Shown: positions 7,054 to 15,017 of the stretch, one piece after another | Layout of the letters: every line of letters starts with the position of its first letter | Position numbering within the stretch: position 1 is the first letter of the stretch | Assembly (NCBI GenBank): GCA_965365655.1 | Contig: CBDUCN010000054.1 | Span: 1 to 20,665 of the forward strand | Reading direction: 5' to 3' | From: JBFHNV01 sp965365655 | Lineage (GTDB): Bacteria; Pseudomonadota; Gammaproteobacteria; HK1 | Length of the DNA: 20,665 nt | The notes under the pieces: model-generated | Told to the model about the DNA's origin: nothing | Database searches by the model: none | What the model saw: only the letters and a program-made list of their open reading frames with translations | Program-made: the position numbers and the translations under genes

Positions 7054-8133
7054 ATGACCAGAACCAAGACCATTCTCTGTGCCGCGCTCGCCGGCGCGAC
7101 CGTCGGCTTCGGCGCCGTCGGCCCGGCAGCGGCCCAGGATTCCCTGACCGTGGTGTCCTGGGGCGGCGCGTACACCCGCAGCCAGGTGAAGGCCTACCAC
7201 GAGCCGTGGGAGGAGAAGACCGGCATCAAGATCAACTCCGAGGACTACAACGGAGGCCTCGCGCAGGTGAAGGCCCAGGTGGAGTCCGGAAACGTCACCT
7301 GGGACGTGGTGGACGTCGAGCTGTCCGACGCGGTTCGCGGCTGTGACGAGGGCCTGCTGGTGCCCATCGACAAGTCCATCCTCCCGCCCGCGCCCGACGG
7401 AACGCCGGCCGAGAAGGACTTCATGGAAGGCACGCTGACCGAGTGCGCGGTGGGCGAGATCGTGTGGTCCACGGTCTATGCCTACGATGCGAGCCAGTTC
7501 AAGGGTGCGAAGCCGAAGACCATCGCCGACTTCTTCAACGTGAAGAAGTTCCCCGGCAAGCGCGGCCTGCGCAAGAACCCGAAGGCCAACCTCGAGTTCG
7601 CGCTGATGGCCGACGGAGTGGCGCCGGGCGACGTGTACGAGGTGCTCGACACCGACGCCGGCAAGGACCGCGCGTTCGCCAAGCTCGACAGCATCAAGGA
7701 CTCCGTGGTGTGGTGGGAGGCCGGCGCGCAGCCGCCGCAGCTGCTCGCCGACGGCGAGGTCGCGATGACCACCGCCTACAACGGCCGCCTGTTCAATGCC
7801 ATCGTGAACGAGAAGAAGCCGTTCGTGATCGTCTGGGACGGCCAGGTGTGGGACCTCGACCTGTGGGTCATCCCGCGCGGGACCCGCAACCTGGAGACCG
7901 CCCTCGAGTTCGTCGCGTTCTCCACCGACACGGTGCGCAACTGGGATCAGTCGAACTGGATCTCCTACGGCCCCGTGCGCAAGTCCGCGCAGGCGCTGCT
8001 GGCCCCCGAGATGGTGCCGCACATGCCCACCGCCCCGGCCAACTTCAAGCGCGCGCTGCAGAACGACTACCTGTTCTGGGCCGACAACCAGGACGAGCTG
8101 AACGAGCGCTTCAACACCTGGCTCGCGCGCTGA
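7054..8133 (+). CDS. potD: Polyamine-type ABC transporter periplasmic substrate-binding protein (PotD/PotF-like)
   Basis: Periplasmic receptor of the importer. The 359 residues begin with a Sec signal peptide: Thr/Arg/Lys near the start, hydrophobic 7-22, and cleavage near AAA-Q at 25-28. The mature protein opens with LTVVSWGGAY, the first strand and binding loop of the spermidine/putrescine-binding fold. Aromatic positions such as Trp220-Trp221, Tyr242 and Trp261 lie in segments that usually line the ligand cleft. Cys97 and Cys131 are the only mature cysteines and could form a disulfide. I chose ATG 7054 because GGAGAG (7038-7043) sits ten bases upstream and the signal peptide begins there; the in-frame ATG at 7030 would add eight polar residues before it. 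Polyamine is the default ligand by family, but related receptors bind other amines or compatible solutes. Confidence 0.9.
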   Translation: MTRTKTILCAALAGATVGFGAVGPAAAQDSLTVVSWGGAYTRSQVKAYHEPWEEKTGIKINSEDYNGGLAQVKAQVESGNVTWDVVDVELSDAVRGCDEGLLVPIDKSILPPAPDGTPAEKDFMEGTLTECAVGEIVWSTVYAYDASQFKGAKPKTIADFFNVKKFPGKRGLRKNPKANLEFALMADGVAPGDVYEVLDTDAGKDRAFAKLDSIKDSVVWWEAGAQPPQLLADGEVAMTTAYNGRLFNAIVNEKKPFVIVWDGQVWDLDLWVIPRGTRNLETALEFVAFSTDTVRNWDQSNWISYGPVRKSAQALLAPEMVPHMPTAPANFKRALQNDYLFWADNQDELNERFNTWLAR

Positions 8134-8147
8134 GCGAGCGGGCGATC

Positions 8148-8162
8148 GACCGGGATCCGGTC
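8148..8162 (+). other. Hairpin following the binding-protein gene (first of two)
   Basis: GACCGG (8148-8153) and CCGGTC (8157-8162) form a perfect 6-bp stem closed by a GAT loop, just before the larger hairpin at 8166-8196. Confidence 0.45.
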
Positions 8163-8165
8163 ACC

Positions 8166-8196
8166 CGTCCCGGGGCGGCGACGCCGCCCCGGGACG
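8166..8196 (+). terminator. Very strong hairpin after the binding-protein gene (mRNA stabiliser or partial terminator)
   Basis: A perfect 14-bp inverted repeat, CGTCCCGGGGCGGC (8166-8179) and GCCGCCCCGGGACG (8183-8196), with only three bases between the arms. It lies 32 bases after the binding-protein stop and 68 bases before the first permease. Hairpins at this position in binding-protein operons, as between malE and malF, are known to raise binding protein over permease by blocking 3' decay or stopping some transcripts. No T-run follows, which favours a stabiliser over a full terminator. Confidence 0.65.
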
Positions 8197-8264
8197 TCCA
8201 GGGTGGGCGGGCCCGGACAGGCCTGGCAACGCGCACGCCCGTGCGCGAGACGTGGAGGTAGCCG

Positions 8265-9551
8265 ATGGCCGCGAACACCGAGGCCGTTTACGAGGTGGCC
8301 GACGGCCTGTCGCTGAAGCAGCGGCTGGCGAAGGCGGAGCGCCGCAACAAGGTCCGGGCCTTCATGCTGGTCGTGCCCCTGCTGGTGTTCATCGGCTTCA
8401 CCTTCATCGCGCCCATCTGCTTCATGATGGTGCGCAGCTTCCACGATCCGCTGATCTCCGAGGTCTATCCGGAGACCCTCGCGGCACTCGAGGCGTGGGA
8501 CCCGGCGAAGGACAGGCTTCCCCCGGACGAGGCCTTCGACGCTCTCGCACGCGAGACCGCGCAGGCCTACGAGTCGCGTGATCTGGGCCGTGTCGCGACG
8601 CGGCTCAACTACGACCAGAGCGGCATGCGCAGCCTGAACATGAAGACCGGGCGGCGCACCAGCCGGATGATCGAGAAGGGCGACGTTCCGCCGAGCTGGC
8701 GCGAGGCGCTCATCAAGATCGACAAGGACTGGAGCCAGCCCGAGTACTGGTCGACCATCAAGTACGCCGGAAGCACGATCACGCCGACCTTCTACCTGAA
8801 AGCGCTGGACTTCGAGTACGACGTCGAGAAGAACATCGTGCCCGTTGACCCCAACAAGCAGCTCTACCTGCTGCTCGGATGGGACTCGGTGTGGATGCGC
8901 ACGCTGATCATCAGCTTCATGGTCACGGGTCTGTGCGTGCTGCTCGGATATCCCGTGGCCCACCTGCTCGCGAATCTGCCGCTGCGCACGAGCAACATGC
9001 TGATGATCCTGGTGCTGCTGCCGTTCTGGACGTCGCTGCTGGTGCGCACGACCGCCTGGATCGTCGTGCTGCAGACCGAGGGCGTGCTCAACGACGTGCT
9101 GCTGTTCCTGAACATCCTCGATGAACGGGTGCAGCTCATCTTCAACCGCTTCGGCGTGATCATCTCGATGACGCACATCCTGCTGCCCTTCATGATCCTG
9201 CCGATCTACAGCGTCATGAAGAACATTCCACCGAGCTACGAGCGCGCGGCGCGCTCGCTCGGGGCGACGCCCTGGACCGCGTTCTGGAAGGTGTACTTCC
9301 CGCAATCGGTCGCCGGAATCGGCGCCGGCGGGCTGCTGGTGTTCATCCTCGCGCTGGGCTACTACATCACGCCGGCCCTCGTCGGCGGCCCGACCGACCA
9401 GCTCGTCAGCTACTTCATCGCCGACCACACGAACCGCTCGCTGAACTGGGGCCTCGCCTCGGCGCTGGGCGGCCTGCTGCTGCTCAGCGTGCTCGCCGTC
9501 TACGTGCTCTACGACCGCCTGGTCGGCATCGACAACATGAAGCTGGGATGA
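8265..9551 (+). CDS. potB: Polyamine-type ABC transporter permease (PotB-like) with large periplasmic insertion
   Basis: First inner-membrane permease of the importer, 428 residues against about 285 in E. coli PotB. After a cytoplasmic head (1-32) and TM1 (about 33-56), an insertion of roughly 150 mostly polar residues (57-205) comes before TM2 (210-235). The remaining helices lie near 243-263, 297-317, 350-372 and 396-416. The cytoplasmic EAA loop that contacts the ATPase is clear at 325-346 (YERAARSLGATPWTAFWKVY). The ATG has an excellent GGAGG at 8254-8258, six bases upstream, so translation is initiated independently of the upstream gene. The stop is four bases from the next gene's ATG. 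Long-loop PotB relatives exist in other proteobacteria, so the insertion is probably ancestral and not a local accident. Confidence 0.92.
   Translation: MAANTEAVYEVADGLSLKQRLAKAERRNKVRAFMLVVPLLVFIGFTFIAPICFMMVRSFHDPLISEVYPETLAALEAWDPAKDRLPPDEAFDALARETAQAYESRDLGRVATRLNYDQSGMRSLNMKTGRRTSRMIEKGDVPPSWREALIKIDKDWSQPEYWSTIKYAGSTITPTFYLKALDFEYDVEKNIVPVDPNKQLYLLLGWDSVWMRTLIISFMVTGLCVLLGYPVAHLLANLPLRTSNMLMILVLLPFWTSLLVRTTAWIVVLQTEGVLNDVLLFLNILDERVQLIFNRFGVIISMTHILLPFMILPIYSVMKNIPPSYERAARSLGATPWTAFWKVYFPQSVAGIGAGGLLVFILALGYYITPALVGGPTDQLVSYFIADHTNRSLNWGLASALGGLLLLSVLAVYVLYDRLVGIDNMKLG
8433..8879 (+). other. Segment encoding the extra periplasmic domain of the PotB-like permease
   Basis: Codons 57-205 lie between TM1 and TM2 and encode a charged, soluble-looking domain with no membrane segment (for example EAWDPAKDRLPPDEAFDAL). 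E. coli-type PotB has only a short loop here. Base composition is like the rest of the gene, with no sign of recent insertion. Confidence 0.6.
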
Positions 9552-9555
9552 GGCC

Positions 9556-10506
9556 ATGAGCATGACCCGTGTACTCATCTACGCGCTGCTGGTCGTCGCC
9601 GCGCTCGTGATCGTGCGCTGGGCGTACCGCGAGCTGCGCGCCCTGCCCCCGTACGTGGGCGCGCTCGGACGCACCTGGCACATCGGCTTCCGCCTCGCGT
9701 GCGGCGCGATCCTGATCTACCTGATCACGCCGATCCTGGTGATCATCCCGCTCAGCTTCAACGCGGAGCCGTACTTCACGTACCCGATGCCCGGCTTCTC
9801 GCTGCGCTGGTACGAGGACTTCCTGATCGGCGAGAAGAGCGACGTGTGGCGCGTCGCGATCAAGAACAGCATCATCATCGCGATCTTCAGCACCCTGCTC
9901 GCGACCTCGCTGGGCACGCTCGCCGCGGTGGGCCTGAGCAACAGCCGCCTGCCGTACAAGACACTGCTGATGGGAATCCTGATCTCGCCGATGATCGTGC
10001 CGCTGGTGATCACCGGCGTCGGCATGTACTTCTTCTACACCCTGGTCGGCATCACCCCGGCGCAGGTCTCCGAGTACGCCGAGTGGCTGCACCTGGTGCC
10101 CATCATCCTGGCGCACGCGGCCCTGGGCACGCCGTTCGTCGTCATCACCGTCACCGCGACGCTGGTGGGCTTCGACCACAGCCTCACCCGCGCGTCCGCG
10201 AGCCTCGGCGCCGACGGCGTGACGACCTTCTTCAAGGTCACGGTCCCGCTGGTGCTGCCGGGCATGATCTCGGGCGCGCTGTTCGCGTTCATCACGTCCT
10301 TCGACGAGGTCGTGATCGTGCTGTTCCTCGCCGGTGCCGAGGAGTACACCATCCCGCGCCAGATGTTCTCGGGCATCCGCGAGCAGATCAGCCCCACCAT
10401 CCTCGCGGTGGCAACGGTGCTCGTGATCCTGTCCATCTTCCTGCTCACCGCGCTGGAGCTTCTCCGCCGCCGCAACGAGCGCCTGCGGGGCATGAGCCCG
10501 GGCTGA
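9556..10506 (+). CDS. potC: Polyamine-type ABC transporter permease (PotC-like) with extra N-terminal helix
   Basis: Second permease of the importer, 316 residues against about 265 in E. coli PotC. The surplus is an N-terminal helix at about 4-23 and a short linker. The usual six helices follow, near 47-67, 104-127, 136-163, 180-203, 235-258 and 281-301. The EAA-type loop at 211-233 reads TRASASLGADGVTTFFKVTVPL, with Ala-Ser in place of the usual Glu-Ala-Ala. The gene begins four bases after the PotB-like stop, indicating translational coupling. The in-frame ATG at 9562 has better spacing (eight bases) from the TGAGG at 9549-9553 and may be the real start, two residues shorter. The operon's transport genes end here. 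Confidence 0.92.
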   Translation: MSMTRVLIYALLVVAALVIVRWAYRELRALPPYVGALGRTWHIGFRLACGAILIYLITPILVIIPLSFNAEPYFTYPMPGFSLRWYEDFLIGEKSDVWRVAIKNSIIIAIFSTLLATSLGTLAAVGLSNSRLPYKTLLMGILISPMIVPLVITGVGMYFFYTLVGITPAQVSEYAEWLHLVPIILAHAALGTPFVVITVTATLVGFDHSLTRASASLGADGVTTFFKVTVPLVLPGMISGALFAFITSFDEVVIVLFLAGAEEYTIPRQMFSGIREQISPTILAVATVLVILSIFLLTALELLRRRNERLRGMSPG

Positions 10507-10514
10507 TCGTCTCC

Positions 10515-10553
10515 GCACCGCCCCTAGCCGTGACGCCGCGCCGCGCGCGGTGC
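10515..10553 (+). other. Inverted repeat between the PotC-like gene and the next gene
   Basis: GCACCGC (10515-10521) and GCGGTGC (10547-10553) are perfect inverted repeats enclosing 25 mostly G/C bases. The right arm overlaps the upstream candidate start and abuts the ribosome binding site of the next gene. It could end or attenuate transcription after the transporter, but in such G+C-rich DNA this may be chance. Confidence 0.25.
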
Positions 10554-10564
10554 CGGAGCTTACG

Positions 10565-11509
10565 GTGAAGGCGCTGCTCTATGCGTCGGCGCTGCTGGTC
10601 GCGGGGCTTGCCGCGACGGGGATGCGCTGGGCCGTGGACCACTACACCGGCGCGCCGGTCGCGGCCCCGGTGTTCGACGACCCGCGGCTCGGCTTCCACG
10701 GCGCGGCGCACCTCGCGCGCAGCGCGGTGCGGCGCTATCGCGATCTGCCGCCGTACGAGCGCCGCGCGCTGAACGAGGCGCTGCGCGACAGCCTGGACGA
10801 CCTCGACGACTGGCGCGATGCGGTCCGGGACGCGGGCCTGCTGTGCCTCGGCGAGCGCCACGACGCGGCCGTGCGGGCCTTCCTCGCGTCGAGGGTGCTG
10901 CCCCGCGTCGACTACCGGGTGCTGATGCTGGAGACGGGAAGCCGGGATCTGAAGCGCCTCGTCGACGCGTGGCGCCACGGGGAGCCGGCGATGCTGCTCG
11001 GCGCCCCGGCCGCGGGGCTGCTGGCCGACGTGTACTCGAGGCGGCCCCGGCCGCTGCTGGCCGCGATCGATGAGCCCGCCCCGGCGCCCGCGCAGCCGGA
11101 CGCGGCTCCGCCGCCGCGCCGGGAGGAGCGCCTCGTGCGCGCGGTGGAGGAGCACTGGCGCCCGGGGGAGCGCCATGCGGTGGTCTTCGGAGCGCTGCAC
11201 TGCCGCGACCTGCCGGGCTGGATGTACCACGAGGTCGCGCACGCGCGCCCCGACATCGCCGCCGCCGGCATGCACGGCACGGTGATGCTCGCCCGCTACC
11301 AGGAGCCGGGCGCGCAGATCCTGTTCTTCCTGCTCGAGGAGATGGGCCTCCGGCGCACCGTGTATGCGGTCAGCGACGTGCGCCGCTTCCCGCGCCAGGT
11401 GCAGGACTGGCTGCCGCCCACCGCCGACGCTCTCGCGGGCTACCGCAGCGCGCTGCTCTTCGACGAGCGTGCCCTCGGCCTGGACCGGCGCCCCGCTCCC
11501 GATTCCTGA
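10565..11509 (+). CDS. Membrane-anchored TIKI/ChaN-like protein of unknown function
   Basis: About 314 residues. An N-terminal hydrophobic segment (2-22) is a signal anchor or uncleaved signal, which would place the rest in the periplasm. Three short motifs recall the TIKI/TraB/EreA/ChaN superfamily of putative metal- or haem-binding hydrolases: LGERHD (95-100), MLET with Glu123, and VFGALHC (207-213, His212). A Pro/Ala-rich linker (169-185) divides the two halves. I prefer GTG 10565, six bases after CCGGAG (10553-10558), which starts directly on MKALL; GTG 10550 would add five residues. The gene lies 58 bases after the PotC-like gene on the same strand and may be read through from it, but nothing links it functionally to transport. 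The superfamily call rests on motif spacing only and should be taken as tentative. Confidence 0.6.
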   Translation: MKALLYASALLVAGLAATGMRWAVDHYTGAPVAAPVFDDPRLGFHGAAHLARSAVRRYRDLPPYERRALNEALRDSLDDLDDWRDAVRDAGLLCLGERHDAAVRAFLASRVLPRVDYRVLMLETGSRDLKRLVDAWRHGEPAMLLGAPAAGLLADVYSRRPRPLLAAIDEPAPAPAQPDAAPPPRREERLVRAVEEHWRPGERHAVVFGALHCRDLPGWMYHEVAHARPDIAAAGMHGTVMLARYQEPGAQILFFLLEEMGLRRTVYAVSDVRRFPRQVQDWLPPTADALAGYRSALLFDERALGLDRRPAPDS

Positions 11510-11597
11510 GCGTTGCCGGACGCGCGACGCACCCGCGGCGCGTTGGCCCCCGGGCGGGCGTTGGGATAGCGTTCCCGCTTTGCACGAGACCGCGCGC

Positions 11598-12830
11598 ATG
11601 TCCGCCCCCCCGCAGACCCTGCCCTCCCCGACCGCGCCCACGGACACCTCCCGGGTCGTGGCGCTGGTCAGCGCGGCGCACTTCTTCAGCCACTTCTACA
11701 TGCTGCTGCTGCCGCCGCTGTTCCCGCTGATGCGCGAGGACTTCGGCGTCGGCTACACCGAGCTCGGGCTCGCGATCACCGTGTACAGCGTGACGACCGG
11801 TCTCACGCAGGCCCCGGTGGGCTTCCTGGTCGACCGCTTCGGCGCCCGCGGCATCCTGATCACGGGGCTGATGCTGGAGTCCGCGGCGGTGGTGCTCATC
11901 GGCCTGTTCCCCAGCTACACGGCCCTGCTGCTGCTGATGGTGCTCTCGGGGCTGGGCAACGCGGTGTTCCACCCCGCCGACTACGCGATCCTGAACGCCC
12001 GGGTGCCCGCCGACCGCATCGGGCGGGCGTTCTCGATACACACCTTCTCCGGACTGCTCGGCGCGGCCATCGCGCCGCCGCTGGTCGTCGCGCTGGCCGC
12101 CGCGTCGGACTGGCAGACCGCGCTCGTCGTGTGCGGCTCGGTCGGTGGCGCGCTGGGCCTGCTGCTCGCGGCCAACATGGGCGCGCTGCGCGAGCCCGCG
12201 CAGGGCGCGGCAGCGGGCCCCGGCGGCGCGTCGCGCGCCGCCGGAGGCTTGCGCGTGCTGTTCACCGCGCCGCTGCTGCTGGCGGTCGCGTTCTTCGTCG
12301 GCCTGTCGATGTTCGGCCGGGGCATCAGCACCTTCGGCATCTCGGCGCTGGAGATGCAGCACCCGGGTGACCTGTCGCAGGTCGCGCTGGTGCTGTCGGT
12401 GTTCCTGTTCGCATCGCCCGCCGGGGTGCTGCTGGGAGGACGCATCGCCGACCGCGTGCACCGCCACGACCTGTTCGTCACCGGCTGCCTGGCGCTGGTG
12501 GCCGCCTGCGCGTTCACGGTCGCGGCGCTCACCCCGCCGCTCGCGGTCACCGCGCTGATCTTCGGCATCGCGGGCCTCGCGAGCGGCTGCGTGGCCCCGT
12601 CGCGGGACATGATGGTGCGCGCGCTGACGCCACCCGGGCAGAGCGGCAAGGTGTTCGGCTTCGTGTCCACCGGCTACAACATCGGCGGCGTGGTCGCGCC
12701 GCCGATGTTCGGGCTCGTGCTGGACCACGCGGCGCCGGCGCACGTGTTCGCGGCCGTCGGGGCGCTGGCCCTGCTCACGATCGCGACCGTGCTGCTGACC
12801 GGGCAGTCCAGCCGGCGCACGCCCGGCTGA
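11598..12830 (+). CDS. MFS transporter, Fsr-like
   Basis: A 410-residue inner-membrane protein with twelve predicted helices and the major facilitator motif A between TM2 and TM3, GFLVDRFGARGI (75-86). SAAHFFSHFYMLLLPPLFPL at 25-44 and GNAVFHPADY at 121-130 resemble the fosmidomycin-resistance (Fsr) branch, which are proton-driven drug or metabolite exporters. A central loop of about 25 residues rich in Gly/Ala separates the two six-helix halves. The ATG at 11598 is chosen because the preceding in-frame codons are low-complexity and overlap the previous gene; the ribosome binding site is weak (GAGA at 11586-11589). A poor promoter candidate (TTGGCC at 11543, GATAGC at 11565) precedes it. It converges on nadX. 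The substrate is unknown. Confidence 0.85.
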   Translation: MSAPPQTLPSPTAPTDTSRVVALVSAAHFFSHFYMLLLPPLFPLMREDFGVGYTELGLAITVYSVTTGLTQAPVGFLVDRFGARGILITGLMLESAAVVLIGLFPSYTALLLLMVLSGLGNAVFHPADYAILNARVPADRIGRAFSIHTFSGLLGAAIAPPLVVALAAASDWQTALVVCGSVGGALGLLLAANMGALREPAQGAAAGPGGASRAAGGLRVLFTAPLLLAVAFFVGLSMFGRGISTFGISALEMQHPGDLSQVALVLSVFLFASPAGVLLGGRIADRVHRHDLFVTGCLALVAACAFTVAALTPPLAVTALIFGIAGLASGCVAPSRDMMVRALTPPGQSGKVFGFVSTGYNIGGVVAPPMFGLVLDHAAPAHVFAAVGALALLTIATVLLTGQSSRRTPG

Positions 12831-12839
12831 CGATCCGCG

Positions 12840-12872
12840 CGCGGCGCGATGGCGGGCGCGCGAGGCGCCGCG
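12840..12872. terminator. Inverted repeat between convergent MFS and nadX genes
   Basis: CGCGGCGC (12840-12847) and GCGCCGCG (12865-12872) form an 8-bp stem with a 17-base loop in the 61-bp convergent gap. It is placed to act on both strands, but it lacks a T-run on either side and the gap is nearly all G and C, so confidence is low. Confidence 0.3.
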
Positions 12873-12891
12873 TCCGGGATGTGCCGCGGGC

Positions 12892-13704
12892 TCAGGTCCC
12901 GACGGACAACGGCGACGCGAGCCGGCGCAGCGTCGCCATCACGCTCTGCGCGACCAGGCGCCCGGTCTTCGGGTTCTCCGCGGTGGGCACGTTCTCGATG
13001 TGCATGCTGAAGCTGGCCGCGTCGGCGGTCACGTGGATGTCGTGCACGTTGCGCGACACGCCGGGATCGGCCCAGATCTCGAGCACCGTGCGCTCGGGCC
13101 CCACGCCGGCCAGACCGACCGCGGCCGCGACGTTCACGTTCGCAGGGAAGCCCCGCGCCCCCTCCGCCGCGCTGCCCTCGAACACCTTGAGCGGCTCCGT
13201 CAGGCCGTCCACCGAGATCCCCTCGCGCAGCAGGTGCGGCGCCCCCGCGAGCCCGCCCGGCGGCTTGCGCGTGACCATGCGCACCTCGAGGATCTCGCCT
13301 TCCGCCGCGGCACGCAGCGCATCCAGACCCAGGATCGCGCCGCTCGGCACCAGGATGCGTGCGCCAGTGCGCCGCGCCGCGTCCACCAGGTCCATGTTCT
13401 CGAGCAGACCGGCCACGCTGATCGGCACCAGCGTCGCACCGGCGGCGATGACCGGCTGCGCGAGCTCGCGAAAGTGCTCCGCGGGCGCGCACTCCACCAC
13501 CGCATCGGCGTGATCGGCCAGCGCGTGCAGCGCCACCACCGGGGCGTCGATGCCCAGCGACGCGAGGCGCTCACGCGCCCGGTCCACGTCGCGCGCCGAC
13601 ACCGCGCTCACGGTCAGCCCGTCCCCGCCGGCGACGATGCGCCGCGCGACCTCGAAGCCCACCGTGCCGAGGCTGCCGATGGCGACCCGGACCGCCGGCG
13701 TCAT
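12892..13704 (-). CDS. nadX: L-aspartate dehydrogenase
   Basis: Cytosolic NAD(P)-dependent enzyme that oxidises L-aspartate to iminoaspartate. The product feeds NAD synthesis or hydrolyses to oxaloacetate and ammonia. The 270 residues match the family length. Visible are the Rossmann loop GSLGTVG (10-16), PSGAILGLDAL (120-130), TRKPP (145-149), FPANVNVAAA (186-195), ADPGVSRNVHDI (212-223) with the probable catalytic His221, and ENPKTG (243-248). The ATG at 13704 has a GGAG-type ribosome site about eight bases upstream, and the gene follows the M20D gene by 25 bases, so the two are co-transcribed. With hydrolases and an importer upstream, a catabolic role looks more likely than NAD synthesis, though no nadA or nadC is in view to test this. 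Confidence 0.92.
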   Translation of the reverse strand: MTPAVRVAIGSLGTVGFEVARRIVAGGDGLTVSAVSARDVDRARERLASLGIDAPVVALHALADHADAVVECAPAEHFRELAQPVIAAGATLVPISVAGLLENMDLVDAARRTGARILVPSGAILGLDALRAAAEGEILEVRMVTRKPPGGLAGAPHLLREGISVDGLTEPLKVFEGSAAEGARGFPANVNVAAAVGLAGVGPERTVLEIWADPGVSRNVHDIHVTADAASFSMHIENVPTAENPKTGRLVAQSVMATLRRLASPLSVGT

Positions 13705-13729
13705 CGCGCGCGCTCCGCGCCGCCGCGCG

Positions 13730-14905
13730 TCACGCCGCGACCCCCAGCTGCTGCTCCACCAGCGTCGCCCAGTAGCTCGCGCCGTACGCGATCGCGTCGT
13801 CGTTGAAGTCGTAGCGCGGGTTGTGCACCACGCAGGAGCCGTGCTCGCCGTCGCCGTTTCCGACCCGCACGTAGCACCCGGGCCGCCCCTGCAGCATCCA
13901 CGCGAAGTCCTCCGATCCCATCGACGGCGGCAGGTCGAGGATCACGTTCTCCGCGCCGACCACCTCGGCAGCCGCGCGCGCCGAGTGCCGCGCCTCCTCG
14001 GCGGTGTTGATGGTGGCCGGGTAGCGGCGCTGGTAGTCCAGCTCGAAGTCGATGCCGTGGGCCGCGCACACGCCGGCCACGACCTGGCGCAGGCGCCGCT
14101 CGATCTGATCCTGCACGGCCGGGTCGTGGCTGCGGCAGGTGCCCGTGATGCGCACCGTCTCCGGGATCACGTTCATGCTCGAGCCGGCGTGGAACTGGGT
14201 GATGCTCACCACCGCCGCCTTCATCGGGTTCACGCTGCGGCTCACGATGCGCTGCAGCGCCATCACCAGCTCCGCGCCCGTGACGACGGGGTCCTCTCCG
14301 TGGTGCGGGTGGGCGCCGTGCGAGCCCTTGCCGGACAGGATCAGCTCGAACATGTCCGCGGCCGCCATCGCCGGCCCGGTCTGCACCGCGAAGCTGCCGA
14401 TGGGGATGCCGGGCGAGTTGTGCATCCCGTAAACGGCCTCGACCGGGAACAGCTCGAACAGCCCGTCCTCCACCATCACGCGGCCGCCGGCCACGTTCTC
14501 CTCAGCCGGCTGGAAGATGAAGTGCACGGTGCCGTTGAAGCGCCGCGTCGCGGCGAGGTACTGCGCCGCGCCCAGCAGCATCACCGTGTGCCCGTCGTGG
14601 CCGCACGCGTGCATCTTGCCGGCGATGGTGGACGCGTAATCGAAGTCGTTCTCCTCGAGGATGTCGAGGGCGTCCATGTCGGCGCGCAGGCCGATCGCGC
14701 GGTTCGAGTCGCCGACCCGCAGCGTCCCGACGACCCCGGTCTTCGCGAGGCCGCGGTGCACGTCGAGGCCGAAGGACTGCAGCTTCGCGGCGACGATGTC
14801 CGCGGTGCGGTACTCCTCGAACGCGGTCTCCGGGTGCGCGTGGATGTCCCGCCGCCACGCGGTGAGCTCGGCGACGGCGGCCTCGATCTCGGGTTTCACG
14901 GGCAT
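13730..14905 (-). CDS. M20D-family amidohydrolase (N-acyl amino acid / hippurate hydrolase type)
   Basis: A 391-residue zinc-dependent enzyme that releases an amino acid from an N-acyl or similar amide. Metal-binding and catalytic motifs are intact: ADMDAL (75-80), CGHDGH (101-106), Glu135-Glu136 in PAEEN, His162 in MHN, SHGAHPH (195-201), GSEDF (330-334) and His361 in HNPRYDF. The dimerisation domain occupies roughly 185-300. No signal peptide is seen, so it is cytosolic. The ATG at 14905 is chosen over a longer frame because GAGGAA (14914-14919) lies eight bases upstream and a good promoter (14934-14962) lies within the longer version. It heads a two-gene unit with nadX. The exact acyl group and amino acid are not readable; indole-3-acetyl-amino acid hydrolases and hippuricases share these motifs. 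Confidence 0.9.
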   Translation of the reverse strand: MPVKPEIEAAVAELTAWRRDIHAHPETAFEEYRTADIVAAKLQSFGLDVHRGLAKTGVVGTLRVGDSNRAIGLRADMDALDILEENDFDYASTIAGKMHACGHDGHTVMLLGAAQYLAATRRFNGTVHFIFQPAEENVAGGRVMVEDGLFELFPVEAVYGMHNSPGIPIGSFAVQTGPAMAAADMFELILSGKGSHGAHPHHGEDPVVTGAELVMALQRIVSRSVNPMKAAVVSITQFHAGSSMNVIPETVRITGTCRSHDPAVQDQIERRLRQVVAGVCAAHGIDFELDYQRRYPATINTAEEARHSARAAAEVVGAENVILDLPPSMGSEDFAWMLQGRPGCYVRVGNGDGEHGSCVVHNPRYDFNDDAIAYGASYWATLVEQQLGVAA

Positions 14906-14933
14906 TGCGGGGGTTCCTCGGGGGCGCCGCCGG

Positions 14934-14962
14934 ATGCTAAGCGCGGTCCGCCCGGCTGCCAA
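14934..14962 (-). promoter_or_regulatory. Sigma70 promoter of the M20D-nadX pair
   Basis: On the minus strand a -35 TTGGCA (14957-14962, five of six) is followed after exactly 17 bases by a -10 TAGCAT (14934-14939, four of six). Transcription would begin near 14927, giving a leader of about 21 bases that contains the ribosome binding site. This is the best promoter match in the right half of the window. Confidence 0.55.
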
Positions 14963-15017
14963 CCGGCACGGAGTCGCCGGCCGGCGCGCGCCACCGCCCT
15001 GCCATGAAACATGCCCG

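Noticed and set aside
8433..8879. Recent insertion or gene fusion inside the PotB-like gene
   Set aside because: The frame is open, composition matches its surroundings, no flanking repeats are seen, and long-loop relatives are known. An inherited domain is the simpler reading.
8067..10518. Long minus-strand open frames opposite the permease genes
   Set aside because: Translations are His/Gln/Asp-rich, the typical mirror of codons for membrane proteins. No ribosome sites or domains support them.
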